Shown one piece after another: positions 8,501-15,858 of a stretch of 64,000 nucleotides of DNA (positions within the stretch are counted from its first letter, which is position 1; each line of letters begins with the position of its first letter). The stretch covers positions 1 through 64,000 of the forward strand of contig DASPJL010000195.1 in NCBI GenBank assembly GCA_035628645.1. Direction: 5' to 3'. The notes under the pieces are model-generated. The model saw nothing but the letters and a program-made list of their open reading frames with translations, searched no databases and was not told the DNA's origin. The DNA is from DASPJL01 sp035628645. Its GTDB lineage: Bacteria; Bacteroidota; Bacteroidia; Cytophagales; Cyclobacteriaceae. The translations under genes and the position numbers were made by a program.

Positions 8501-8715
8501 TAAGTGAGGCAAAGAATATTATGGGGAGCAACCTGAAGGTTTTTGGAACTTAAAATGTATCCTATTCTTGCTGAAAGAATTTGCGTTTTACCGGTTCCAG
8601 GTCCTGCTATAACCAATACAGGTCCTTCCGTATGGAATACTGCCTGTTTTTGTGCTGTGTTTAATTTTTCGAGTTCTTTCTGAAACTGTAGATTATAATC
8701 CGGATTAGAAGGCAT
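5584..8715 (-). CDS. UvrD-family helicase with C-terminal PD-(D/E)XK nuclease
   Basis: A 1043-residue superfamily 1A helicase fused to a RecB/AddB-type nuclease. The Q motif and Walker A (LNTAQKQAVF, then AGPGTGKT) are at the N terminus, followed by LCLTYTDAGV, Walker B (FLVDEFQDTNG), VVGDDDQSIYRFQGA, the ENYRST motif and VTAHSSKGLEF with FYVALTRAKENL. The C-terminal domain has the nuclease residues of GILDKLEF and VVDYKTGK. Four cysteines, C787 (KCPLTFYF), C1016, C1021 and C1024 (CGKEDCQWC), fit a 4Fe-4S site like those of AddB and Cas4. A role in double-strand break processing or repair follows from the family, but no partner subunit is adjacent. The stop codon lies in a 21-bp tandem duplication. 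Confidence 0.9.
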   Translation of the reverse strand: MPSNPDYNLQFQKELEKLNTAQKQAVFHTEGPVLVIAGPGTGKTQILSARIGYILSSKNLQVAPHNILCLTYTDAGVIAMRNRLLKFIGPDAYRVHIHTFHSFCNQVIQNNMDYFGIRELHPISELETIELYHKLIDQFPQGHLLKKYRGEIYSDIGRLKSLFSTMKTEDWSPEFISQQIDLYLEELPSRDNFIYKVNRGQNKKGDPKIREIQEETERMEKLRAAAFEYHNFNKLMKSMGRYDFDDMILWVLEGFKNNESLRLKYQEQYLYFLVDEFQDTNGSQNEILNLLTEDPDENPNVFVVGDDDQSIYRFQGANLKNITDFALRYERNLYKVVLTENYRSTQSILNTAQSLINFNSQRLVNTFNDIQKNLISSSSLKYSLVRPEIKTFPNPQNEEAFILSEIERLKQLGEDLSEVAVIYRKHKLVENLVKVMEQKKIPLNLKQRVNILKLPFIKNLIHLLTYLQQEFERPHSAENLLFEVMHYDFFGISPRDIARISLHCSHIEEGVYKKWREVISSKETMFRLGLESAGAVSSLEDNLNYWFKSMANDTLQVLFEKIITKGGILKYIMNSPDKIWLMESLTSFFDFLKSNSEKEENFGVKNLLSLVEKMESHDLCIYLNKIISNPDGVNFVTAHSSKGLEFKHVYLLSSNARCWEKSRGVNRGFKLPDTIVPSIDEDLEEEERRLFYVALTRAKENLTISYSKEDRNSKEQEKSRFVTEIKIGEELNETDISLEPDALLDFNYLNLSLPEIAKSDLINKAFIDASLKNYRMSVTHLSKYLKCPLTFYFENIIKVPSARNESMGFGNAVHYTLEKFFRQMLDSGKKEFSSKEELYEIFKKGMQKYHAHFTKEQFKRKMEYGQEILPGFYQTYIERWNKVVVVEYRLNHVEAEGVPLTGILDKLEFDGNVVNVVDYKTGKPENGIRKLNPPSEADPLGGDYWRQMVFYKILMDSDKTKKWEMISGEFDFIEKNSKKEYEKRKLVISPEDIKIVKGQLKEAYGKILNHEFMPGCGKEDCQWCNFVKNNFTSPVDLSVVDEE

Positions 8716-8966
8716 CGTTAAAGTTATTATTTTTCAAGATTCATAAAAAGGCATTGTCGTTTAAAAGTGCTTCTGTTGCGTATGATTTTAGCTTTATAAT
8801 AATGAAAAGAGGATGTTAAAAAAGTAAGTTTTCGTTCTTACTGTTTTATTTCAGCGCATACTGCACTAACGCCTCCGCATACTTTTCTAACCTACAAGCC
8901 ACTGGTCCTCTTCTTCTGATCAACAAAATGCCATTTCCTGACCAAACTCTTGACAAGCTGGCTGAC

Positions 8967-8995
8967 CAACTTCACCGGCCAGCTTCCGGAAGTTG
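8967..8995. repeat. hairpin CAACTTC-ACCGG / CCGGAAGTTG
   Basis: The arms pair over 10 bases with a single-base bulge around a short loop. The hairpin lies 11 bases before a second, longer hairpin. No T-tract follows on either strand, so a simple intrinsic terminator is unlikely. Confidence 0.5.
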
Positions 8996-9006
8996 ATTAG
9001 TGACAC

Positions 9007-9043
9007 AAAGTAAGTTGACCAGCGATGCTGGTCATTTTACTTT
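9007..9043. repeat. 17-bp stem, 3-base-loop hairpin
   Basis: AAAGTAAGTTGACCAGC at 9007-9023 pairs with GCTGGTCATTTTACTTT at 9027-9043 in 15 of 17 positions around a GAT loop. Its right arm runs into the 22-bp repeat array. It could be a protein-binding site or a cruciform-forming site; the sequence does not say which. Confidence 0.65.
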
Positions 9044-9147
9044 CAGTAAGCAAACAAAATTTTTTCAGTCGACGGACAAAATTTTTTCAATGGCTGGAGA
9101 AGAATTTTTCAGCCGCTGGAAAGGATTTTTTCAGTATGAAAAATGAG
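9038..9147. repeat. degenerate 22-bp tandem repeat with phased T-tracts
   Basis: Five units of exactly 22 bases begin at 9038, 9060, 9082, 9104 and 9126. Each has a T-run followed by CA(G/A), and most end in an A-rich stretch (TTTTTTCAGTCGACGGACAA, TTTTTTCAATGGCTGGAGAA, ATTTTTCAGCCGCTGGAAAG). A spacing of 22 bases is close to two helical turns, so the T-tracts face the same side of the helix and should bend the DNA. Confidence 0.75.
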
Positions 9148-9167
9148 AATTCTGAGCGGCTAGAAAA

Positions 9168-9199
9168 TAAAAAAAAGAACCGGAAATTGATTCCGGCTC
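9168..9199 (-). terminator. intrinsic terminator of ppiD
   Basis: Read on the minus strand, GAGCCGGAA and TTCCGGTTC form a 9-base stem (one G-U pair) around a short loop, followed by a run of eight T. It lies about 65 bases beyond the ppiD stop. Confidence 0.85.
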
Positions 9200-9264
9200 C
9201 TTGCATTTGATAATAATCGTTGACCGCAATTGTGCGATCAGAAGTTCGCTGACGCTTATGAATT

Positions 9265-11367
9265 TTAAAAGAATTTCGTTCTGTTATCTTCAATATCAGA
9301 ATACTTTTTGACAGTTTCAGAAATATTGGAACTTGCCTGTTGTTGCCTCCTTTGCGCTATTTGGTCTTTGTACATAGAATGATCTGCTATTTCAGGTGCA
9401 GGAGTTTTGTTTAAAACTTCCACGATCAATACACCATTTTCGTCAGCTATAGGTTCTGATCTTTCTCCTTTTTTCATTCCGAAGATCCTTCCTGTAGCAA
9501 TTGGAGAAAACCCAACATTGTTTAAGGAAGAAGATGTGAAGGTAATGTCGGCCTGAGTATTTACAGAAGCAGTAGATCCATACTTTTTGGCAATGTCTTC
9601 TAATGTACCTTTTTGTCCCTGAAGTTTTGCAATTATTGCTTTAGCCTTCAGTTCGTTTTCTATTTTCGGAGTAATTTCATTTCTCAGGTTTTCAATGTTG
9701 GCTTCGCCTTCTTCAAATTTTGATTTAACTGAAACAACTACATAAGAATCTTCCAGAGAAAAAACTTGTGAAACGGCGCCTGCCTCAGCGTCATTAAAGA
9801 TCCATCTTACTATTTCCCTTGTATTAAGAAGTTCATTGATACTTCTGTCTGTAGGGGTTACTCTTGGTGCTTCCATTATCGTCAAAGAATCTTGTGCAGC
9901 CCTTGTTCTGAATTCTTCTCCTGAAACAACAGTACCAGCAAAAGCGGACGCATTCCTATAAACCCTGTCATTTGTTGCAGAACCCGGTGTAATTTGCTTT
10001 TCTATCGTAGCAAATCTGTATTGCACATTACTTTTAGGTTCTGTTACTTTTATGATATGATAGCCAAAGTCGGTTTTAACAGGCTCAGGTAATAGTCCCG
10101 TTCCATTAAAGTTAAAGACTGCATTCTCAAATTCAGGTACCATTCTTCCTTTTGAAAACCATCCCAGGTCTCCGCCTTGGTTTTTAGTACCATCCGTGCC
10201 GTGGATCATTGCCATGGTTTCGAAATTAGCGCCTTCTTTAATTTGCTTAAGTACTTCCTTTGCTTGTTTTAAAGCCGCTTGTTGATCTGCATCAGAAGTG
10301 CTTGCAGGTTTAAATAGAATATGGCTTGCTCTCACACTAGGATCAGCGTCTGTTTTTACATCTGAAAGCTTTAAAAGCTTGTAAACACCATTTTCCAAAA
10401 CCGGCCCTACCACATCACCTTCTTTAAGAGAAGAAATTTGAGAGGCAACAAGTGCAGGCAATTCTCCTGGATTTACATAGTCAAATGAAAACTGTCCTTC
10501 GGTATTTATACTGGAGAAAGTAGAATCTTCAGCAGTATTTTTAAAGTCTTCAGCCAATTCATTTATTTCCTTTAGGATGGCAGCAGTATCTTCAGAAGAA
10601 GCTTTTACCGGAAAAGTTACATATTCAATTGAAGCGCTCGTCTCTCCTTTATACTTTTCTTTATTCTTGTTTATATATTCCCTGATTTGCTCATCAGTCA
10701 CTTTAATGGATGAATCACTCACGGAATGGAAAGGGACATACAAAAACTTAACTTCGGCTTTCGCTGTTTGGTTTTCGTATTCACGCTGTGCTTCCGCCTT
10801 TGTAACATAAACAGTTTTAAGAATTAAATTTTCATATTTTATTCTTTGCCTGGCTCCTCTGATTTCAGCTAAGAATTTATTAACCTGGGCCTTCTGATTC
10901 GGATCCATCTGATTATTATTGTATCTATAGAAGAATGAATCTAGTTTTACCCTATTAAACTCTCCGGTTTGAGGATCGGTAAAAGCTTGTTTTAGGTTTT
11001 GATCTACATTTGCACCTCCAAATAGATCGCTTAATTCTTCACTTGGTACCTCTATTCCAAGTTCTTCAAACTCCTTAGTGAATGCAATTTTAGCAATCAG
11101 TGATTCCCAAGCTTGCTCTCGTAAAGATTCTCTCTGGCCTTCGGTTACATTTCCTCCATACCTTTGCTCCCATTGGTCTATTTCCTGTTGATATTCCTGA
11201 ATGGAAATGTTCTCGCCTGCTATTTCACCTACATCCTGGGAGCTATTTCCTCTCAAAAAAGAATTTTGATTCAAAAGGTCTCCACCTAACATAAAAAGCA
11301 TAAGGGCTACCGCTACCACCCCAACGGCGATTCCGGTTCTTTCTCGTATTTTCTTAATTAAAGCCAT
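9265..11367 (-). CDS. ppiD: PpiD-like periplasmic peptidyl-prolyl isomerase/chaperone
   Basis: A 700-residue inner-membrane-anchored folding factor. The single N-terminal membrane anchor is at about residues 13-32 (IAVGVVAVALMLFMLGGDLL). A SurA/PpiD-like N-terminal chaperone domain follows (ENISIQEYQQEIDQW, EQAWESLIAKIAF). A parvulin domain lies around residues 340-450 (VRASHILFKP, DLGWFSKGRMVPEFENAVF, FGYHIIKV), and a second, degenerate PPIase-like region lies beyond it. It should act on newly exported outer-membrane and periplasmic proteins. It is the distal gene of the coaX to ppiD run and has its own terminator. The CNNM/CorC gene that often precedes ppiD in this phylum is absent. Confidence 0.9.
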   Translation of the reverse strand: MALIKKIRERTGIAVGVVAVALMLFMLGGDLLNQNSFLRGNSSQDVGEIAGENISIQEYQQEIDQWEQRYGGNVTEGQRESLREQAWESLIAKIAFTKEFEELGIEVPSEELSDLFGGANVDQNLKQAFTDPQTGEFNRVKLDSFFYRYNNNQMDPNQKAQVNKFLAEIRGARQRIKYENLILKTVYVTKAEAQREYENQTAKAEVKFLYVPFHSVSDSSIKVTDEQIREYINKNKEKYKGETSASIEYVTFPVKASSEDTAAILKEINELAEDFKNTAEDSTFSSINTEGQFSFDYVNPGELPALVASQISSLKEGDVVGPVLENGVYKLLKLSDVKTDADPSVRASHILFKPASTSDADQQAALKQAKEVLKQIKEGANFETMAMIHGTDGTKNQGGDLGWFSKGRMVPEFENAVFNFNGTGLLPEPVKTDFGYHIIKVTEPKSNVQYRFATIEKQITPGSATNDRVYRNASAFAGTVVSGEEFRTRAAQDSLTIMEAPRVTPTDRSINELLNTREIVRWIFNDAEAGAVSQVFSLEDSYVVVSVKSKFEEGEANIENLRNEITPKIENELKAKAIIAKLQGQKGTLEDIAKKYGSTASVNTQADITFTSSSLNNVGFSPIATGRIFGMKKGERSEPIADENGVLIVEVLNKTPAPEIADHSMYKDQIAQRRQQQASSNISETVKKYSDIEDNRTKFF

Positions 11368-11514
11368 TTTTAATATTTAAAAGCGCGCAAATTAACGACA
11401 ATCCTATAGAAAATCAAACTTTTATGATACAGTTTGAAGTGTTTTTTTATTTAATTATTATACTAAAATGAAGTTGTCTTGTAAGTAATTTTAAGATTTA
11501 TAAACTTTCCTGAA

Positions 11515-11745
11515 CTACCTTTTACTTTTTGACCGGCTTCCTCTTTTTATCTGCTGAGTTTTTCTTACCTTATTGGTTTCCTCTTTTTGCTTTTTTGCCC
11601 TGTTTAATTTTAAATAGAGAACAAGTGACAAGGAGAGCATAAACAGCCAATAACTGGCAGCGATTTTAAAATAAAAGGTTTGGTGAACCCCAATGATAAA
11701 CAGCACGACTGCTAGAGAAATAATTATGGAATCAAGCAACTTCAT
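11515..11745 (-). CDS. small two-helix membrane protein, basic tail
   Basis: A 76-residue protein with two hydrophobic segments (about 5-22 and 30-48) and a very basic C terminus (KRGSRSKSKR). It has no enzymatic motif. It sits between lptC and ppiD, 37 bases after lptC on the same strand, a place where related genomes tend to keep a small membrane protein. A link to envelope assembly is suggested only by neighbours. The start at ATG 11745 gives a sensible N-terminal anchor. Confidence 0.6.
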   Translation of the reverse strand: MKLLDSIIISLAVVLFIIGVHQTFYFKIAASYWLFMLSLSLVLYLKLNRAKKQKEETNKVRKTQQIKRGSRSKSKR

Positions 11746-11782
11746 GTATTACAAGTAATGTTGAAATAATGACAATGTTAAA

Positions 11783-12355
11783 CTATTCATTGGAAAGGGT
11801 ATCTTCTTCTACCTCATCTTCCAGAATAAATGATCCGGTAGGTTTATCTATTTTATAGGTTGAAAAGTCCTGGGCAGCCGTCAAACCTTCGCCCTGAAGC
11901 AATTCGTCCTCTGTTTTTATGGTAACAAACTTGTCGGTGTAAACTCTTTTTTCCTTTCTGTTCCAATAAAGTATTTCCGTATTCAGTTGTTCATTTGTCT
12001 TAATGTTTTTGACAATAACATTACCGGTGGCAGTGAAAACATTTGAAGTTTTACTGAACTCTCCTTCATTTGCGGTAAGTACAGATGAAACTGTGCCATC
12101 TTTATCAAAAAATTCCACATTTAACCCTTCTGGAAATTCCTGGTTACCATTTTTTAACTCTAGTTGTTTAGGCGCTTTAAGCCTTACCTTTACAATTCCC
12201 GAGTCGCTCAATAAGTTTACTACATTACTCAAACTGGTCATCGGACCAGTATACTCTTTCATATCCTTCAACGATTTCTGGTCTTCTGAACAACTTAAGA
12301 ATACACAGGAAAAGGCGATTAGGGCAAAAACAATAAGAAAATATTTTTTTACCAT
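11783..12355 (-). CDS. lptC: LPS export periplasmic protein LptC
   Basis: A 190-residue lipoprotein-like member of the LptC/OstA fold. The N terminus has a signal peptide ending in a lipobox-like FLSC at about residue 22. The beta-jellyroll repeats follow: LTANEGEFSKTSNVFTATGN, VIVKNIKTNEQLNTEILYWN and KEKRVYTDKFVTIKTEDE. LptC hands lipopolysaccharide from the LptBFG transporter to the periplasmic bridge LptA; an LptF/G-like permease is present at 42.1 kb. Its place between an outer-membrane barrel gene and ppiD is the order common in Bacteroidota. It ends in an acidic tail. Assignment is strong although sequence identity within this family is low. Confidence 0.88.
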   Translation of the reverse strand: MVKKYFLIVFALIAFSCVFLSCSEDQKSLKDMKEYTGPMTSLSNVVNLLSDSGIVKVRLKAPKQLELKNGNQEFPEGLNVEFFDKDGTVSSVLTANEGEFSKTSNVFTATGNVIVKNIKTNEQLNTEILYWNRKEKRVYTDKFVTIKTEDELLQGEGLTAAQDFSTYKIDKPTGSFILEDEVEEDTLSNE

Positions 12356-12406
12356 TTAAAGGTTCTGTTAGTATAACCTATTGAGTTGAGTTACTAAGAC
12401 GGACAT

Positions 12407-13648
12407 TTAATCAAACTTTCTTCTGACAAACCACCTGTCATTTAAGGTTACGCCCAGGTTAATTCTAAAATAATTTTCTTCAATAATGTTTGTCTCTTTA
12501 GTACCTCGCTTGCCTACAGCAAAGGCAAGGTTTAAAAATGAAAGTCTTCCAACAGGTAATGCAAGACCTAATGTGGCTCCCATATCATTTAGCTTTTCAC
12601 TGTTTGCTGAGAAGGTGCTTTCCGAATAATATACACCTAACCTAAAAATTGTCCGGTTAAGATATCCTTTGATGGCATTGATGTCCGGCACATATTGACC
12701 TCCGAAAGAAAAGGTAGAAACATTTTTTAAAGATTCGGTTCCATCTATTGAGTTGAACTTTTCCCAATCCTGAAATTTAACTTCTCCCCCTAACGTCCAT
12801 TTATAGAGGCGTTCAATACTCAGTCCTGCCCTAAGGGAAGATGGGTGAAATATTTTGCCTTCCTGATCGCTGCCTATGGTGCTATTTTCGAGCGGAGCAT
12901 CGTCTATCAACCTTCTTTTCACTAAAGAACGAGTGGATGTATAGCCCCACTTTCCTCCAAATTCGTATGCACCGCCAGCATTCAGGTACCAGTTTTTATT
13001 TAACTGCTGTCTGTATCCGATTGAAGGTGCCACCGAAAATCCCCGATAATTCGTTTGATCTGTTGACTCCAGAAAATAGGCTTGTTGAATGTTGTGAATA
13101 TAGGAAGAATAGGTTTTTTCTATTGCCCCGAAATTATATGCTGCTTTTAGTCCCAGGCTAAAGTTTTTGGTAATCTGAACACCTTGAGAAAGATAAATTG
13201 AGTTTATTCCACCTTCTCCTAAATAGTTATAAGTTACGGTATCTGAGCTGCCATTCACTGTAGAGGACTGGCTATAATTATAGCTTACATTGGTCAGCGG
13301 CCTTAATCCCACACTGATGACGTATTTGTCTGTAATAGGAAAAGCAAATGCCAGATATCTCAGACTGCCATTTCCATCGGAAACGCTGTTTTGCTGAGTA
13401 GTTAATTTTTTATACTCACCTGATCCTCCTAGTTCAAAAGTTGTGTATTTATTATGTGGTAGGAAAGCAGGATTAATATTTATATGAAATGGCGTAGGAA
13501 AGGCCATTCCTGCTCCTCCCATTCCCGAGTTGTGAAAATATTCATCGGGGAGGGGTTCACCTAATCCAAAGTTTGAATAAGGAGAATTACCATTTTGAGC
13601 GATCAATAAAAAAGGCGATAATATTAAAAGAATTGTAAGTCTAAGCAC
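12407..13648 (-). CDS. outer-membrane beta-barrel protein, FadL/OmpP1-like
   Basis: A 413-residue secreted barrel. The frame is open further upstream, but the likely start is the GTG at 13648: it overlaps the coaX stop by 8 bases and gives a clean signal peptide (VLRLTILLILSPFLLIAQ), while longer forms only read through coaX in another frame. Alternating aromatic and polar strands run to the C terminus. The mature start NSPYSNFGLGEPLPDEYFHN and the GMGGAGMAF segment are typical of the Bacteroidota family kept next to coaX. The ligand is unknown; FadL-type hydrophobic uptake is a guess by fold. It lies immediately upstream of lptC. Confidence 0.8.
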   Translation of the reverse strand: MLRLTILLILSPFLLIAQNGNSPYSNFGLGEPLPDEYFHNSGMGGAGMAFPTPFHININPAFLPHNKYTTFELGGSGEYKKLTTQQNSVSDGNGSLRYLAFAFPITDKYVISVGLRPLTNVSYNYSQSSTVNGSSDTVTYNYLGEGGINSIYLSQGVQITKNFSLGLKAAYNFGAIEKTYSSYIHNIQQAYFLESTDQTNYRGFSVAPSIGYRQQLNKNWYLNAGGAYEFGGKWGYTSTRSLVKRRLIDDAPLENSTIGSDQEGKIFHPSSLRAGLSIERLYKWTLGGEVKFQDWEKFNSIDGTESLKNVSTFSFGGQYVPDINAIKGYLNRTIFRLGVYYSESTFSANSEKLNDMGATLGLALPVGRLSFLNLAFAVGKRGTKETNIIEENYFRINLGVTLNDRWFVRRKFD

Positions 13649-14369
13649 TTGTAATTGAGAGATTATGTAGCAATATTTTATGTAAACCAAGCAGCACCAA
13701 ATCAGGGACCACAAAGATGTGTGGTTTTATTCTACTTTCAAAACAATACGAATCACCACCGGTAATAATTACATTAAGTTGAGAAAATATTTTTGAGTAC
13801 GCTCCGATAAACCCCTCAATTTCAAAAACAGCGCCGTTAATAACGCCACTTAGGATGGATTCTTTTGTGGATTTGCCATTCAAAAAATCAGTTTTTTCAA
13901 ATTCTACCAAGGGTAATTTGCTGGTATAATGACTAAGGGATTGAAAACGCATTTTAATTCCAGGAGAAATACTTCCTCCCAGATAGGTATTGTTAAGATC
14001 AATAATGTCGCACTTTATACATGTCCCTATATCTATCACAAGGCAATTGGTGTTGGGAAACAAACTAAAAGCGCCCACAATGGAGGATATTCTGTCTGTG
14101 CCTAAAGTTTCAGGAGTATTATAACCATTTGAAACAGGCAAGGGTGTTTTGTTAGAAAGTAAGATGGCATTGGTCTCAGCAGGAATATGAGGTAGTATTT
14201 GTTCAGAATTATTCCTGACGGTCGAAATAATGATATTAGAAGGCTTTTTTTCCTTAATTAGCTGGAGTAGCTGAGCTTCATTATCAAAACGGATAACTTC
14301 TGCTATTTCATCTTGTTGAAAGAGGCCAACTTTGATTAAAGTGTTTCCGATGTCGATGGCGAGGTTCAT
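13641..14369 (-). CDS. coaX: type III pantothenate kinase
   Basis: A 242-residue ASKHA-fold kinase that makes 4'-phosphopantothenate, the first step of coenzyme A synthesis. The phosphate-1 motif NLAIDIGNTLIKVG (Asp6) opens the protein. GTDRISSIVGA, the second aspartate motif CLVIDIGTCIKCD, and GGSISPGIKMR follow, all in the family order. The phosphate-2 loop reads DIGTCIKCD where many members have DAGTAITVD, which is a mild variation. CoaBC, two steps on in the same pathway, is at 30.5 kb. The stop overlaps the GTG of the outer-membrane protein gene. Confidence 0.93.
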   Translation of the reverse strand: MNLAIDIGNTLIKVGLFQQDEIAEVIRFDNEAQLLQLIKEKKPSNIIISTVRNNSEQILPHIPAETNAILLSNKTPLPVSNGYNTPETLGTDRISSIVGAFSLFPNTNCLVIDIGTCIKCDIIDLNNTYLGGSISPGIKMRFQSLSHYTSKLPLVEFEKTDFLNGKSTKESILSGVINGAVFEIEGFIGAYSKIFSQLNVIITGGDSYCFESRIKPHIFVVPDLVLLGLHKILLHNLSITSA

Positions 14370-14444
14370 GGCTTCAAAACTAAAAAAAAATCCAGGTCTT
14401 TTTCTGGTTCGGTAATTCCTTTAGAACCCTTTCTGATGTTGTGA

Positions 14445-14478
14445 AACTTTCCAAAAGCTTTTAGACTTTTGGAAAGTT
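14445..14478. terminator. 13-bp perfect inverted repeat between lysC and coaX
   Basis: AACTTTCCAAAAG at 14445-14457 pairs perfectly with CTTTTGGAAAGTT at 14466-14478 around an 8-base loop. It lies 12 bases beyond the aspartate kinase stop and 75 bases before coaX. No T-run follows on the minus strand, so it may slow or process the transcript rather than end it cleanly. Confidence 0.5.
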
Positions 14479-14489
14479 AGCCAGACTGA

Positions 14490-15803
14490 TTAGTCGAACA
14501 GACCTTTATTCAAGGCGATTAACGCATCTTGTTTTTGTTCTGTTTTTATAAGAACAGAGATATTATGTCTGCTTCCTCCGTAGGAGATCATCCTTACCGG
14601 AATATCTCCTAAAGAATCGAAAATATTTTTAACAATACCTTGTGTTTCTGAGACCATATTTCCTACCATGCAAACAATGGTTTGGTCTTTATCCACCTCA
14701 ACAATGCCGTAGTTTTTAAGCTCATCAATAATTTTATTAAGGTTTGCCTCATTGTCAATTGTTACAGATACAGCCACTTCAGAAGTTGTGATCATATCGA
14801 TAGGTGTCTTATACTTTTCGAAAATCTCAAAGATCTTTCTCAAGAAACCGTAAGCAAGCAACATCCTGCTGGATTTGATCTTGATTGCTATGATGTTGTC
14901 TTTGGCAGCTATTGCTTTGATTGCTTTTTCACTTGTATGGTTTGCAATCAAAGTGCCAGGAGCATCTGGTTGCATTGTGTTTAAAAGCCTTACCGGAATG
15001 CTGTATTTTTGAGCTGGCCAAATCGTTGAAGGATGAAGAATCTTTGCTCCAAAATAGGCAAGTTCTGCCGCCTCATCAAAAGATAGTTCAGCAATAGGCT
15101 TCGTGTTTTTAACGATACGTGGATCATTGTTGTGCATTCCGTCAATATCCGTCCAGATTTGGATTTCACTTGCCCGGATACCAGCGCCCACTAAAGACGC
15201 AGTATAATCGCTTCCTCCTCTTTTAAGGTTGTCGATCTCTCCGTTTGCATTCCTGCAGATATAACCTTGAGAAATATAAAGGTCATAATCAGGATTTTCT
15301 TTAAGCGCCTGACTGAATTTTTCTTCTATATAAGAAAGCACCGGCTCATTATCTTCGTCGATTTTCATCAACTCCAGAGCAGGAAGAAGGATTGATTTTA
15401 CCTTAATTTCTTCTAAGTAAGCTTGAAATAACGTAGTAGAGATTAATTCTCCCTGAGCAAGAATTACTTTTTCGTCAGCAGGTTCAAAAGATTTGGCTGT
15501 AATTTGCTTTAAAAGAGAAAACTTATCATACAAGATTTCATTTCCTTTTTCAACACCTTCACGGGTAGAAAAAAGCCCTTTTACAAAATCGTAATATTTA
15601 AACTCCAGATTCTTTAAAATTTCCTCTGCCCTGTTTTTGTCGTTGTGGGCCAGATTAGAAGAAATTTCTACTAAAGTATTGGTTGTCCCTGATACGGCAG
15701 AAAGAATAACTACTTTCTTTTCTCCGCCAGTGACTAACCTGGCTACCGCATGCATTCTTTCAGGACTACCAACGGAGGTGCCTCCAAATTTTAAAACCTT
15801 CAT
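14490..15803 (-). CDS. lysC: aspartate kinase, monofunctional
   Basis: A 437-residue aspartokinase, the first step from aspartate to lysine, threonine and methionine. The kinase core starts with KVLKFGGTSVGSPERM, followed by SQGYICRNANGE, LKRGGSDYTASLVGAG and WTDIDGMHNNDPR, which hold the substrate and ATP contacts. Two ACT domains follow from about residue 300 (MLAYGFLRKIFEIFEKYKTP and the C-terminal VCMVGNMVSET), so allosteric control by an end-product amino acid is expected; which one cannot be read. It is not fused to homoserine dehydrogenase, unlike ThrA. It is in the same direction as coaX but separated by a hairpin. Confidence 0.93.
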   Translation of the reverse strand: MKVLKFGGTSVGSPERMHAVARLVTGGEKKVVILSAVSGTTNTLVEISSNLAHNDKNRAEEILKNLEFKYYDFVKGLFSTREGVEKGNEILYDKFSLLKQITAKSFEPADEKVILAQGELISTTLFQAYLEEIKVKSILLPALELMKIDEDNEPVLSYIEEKFSQALKENPDYDLYISQGYICRNANGEIDNLKRGGSDYTASLVGAGIRASEIQIWTDIDGMHNNDPRIVKNTKPIAELSFDEAAELAYFGAKILHPSTIWPAQKYSIPVRLLNTMQPDAPGTLIANHTSEKAIKAIAAKDNIIAIKIKSSRMLLAYGFLRKIFEIFEKYKTPIDMITTSEVAVSVTIDNEANLNKIIDELKNYGIVEVDKDQTIVCMVGNMVSETQGIVKNIFDSLGDIPVRMISYGGSRHNISVLIKTEQKQDALIALNKGLFD

Positions 15804-15858
15804 TTCAAATTGAATGATTAATTTTTATACGTTATGTGATTTTGAATAGTATGATTGC

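Larger units (their letters stand above)
8716..9264. other. 549-base intergenic region upstream of the helicase gene
   Basis: This gap lies between the start of the helicase gene and the end of ppiD, both on the minus strand. It holds, from left to right, about 240 bases without recognisable structure, two hairpins (8967-8995 and 9007-9043), a 22-bp tandem repeat with phased T-tracts (9038-9147) and the ppiD terminator (9168-9199). Short frames crossing it have repeat-derived, low-complexity translations and are not credible genes. Confidence 0.7.

Noticed and set aside
9025..9293. Open frames on both strands across the 22-bp repeat and hairpins (about 61 and 68 residues)
   Set aside because: The translations are phenylalanine- and lysine-rich text produced by the T-tracts. 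They overlap a terminator and have no recognisable start context.
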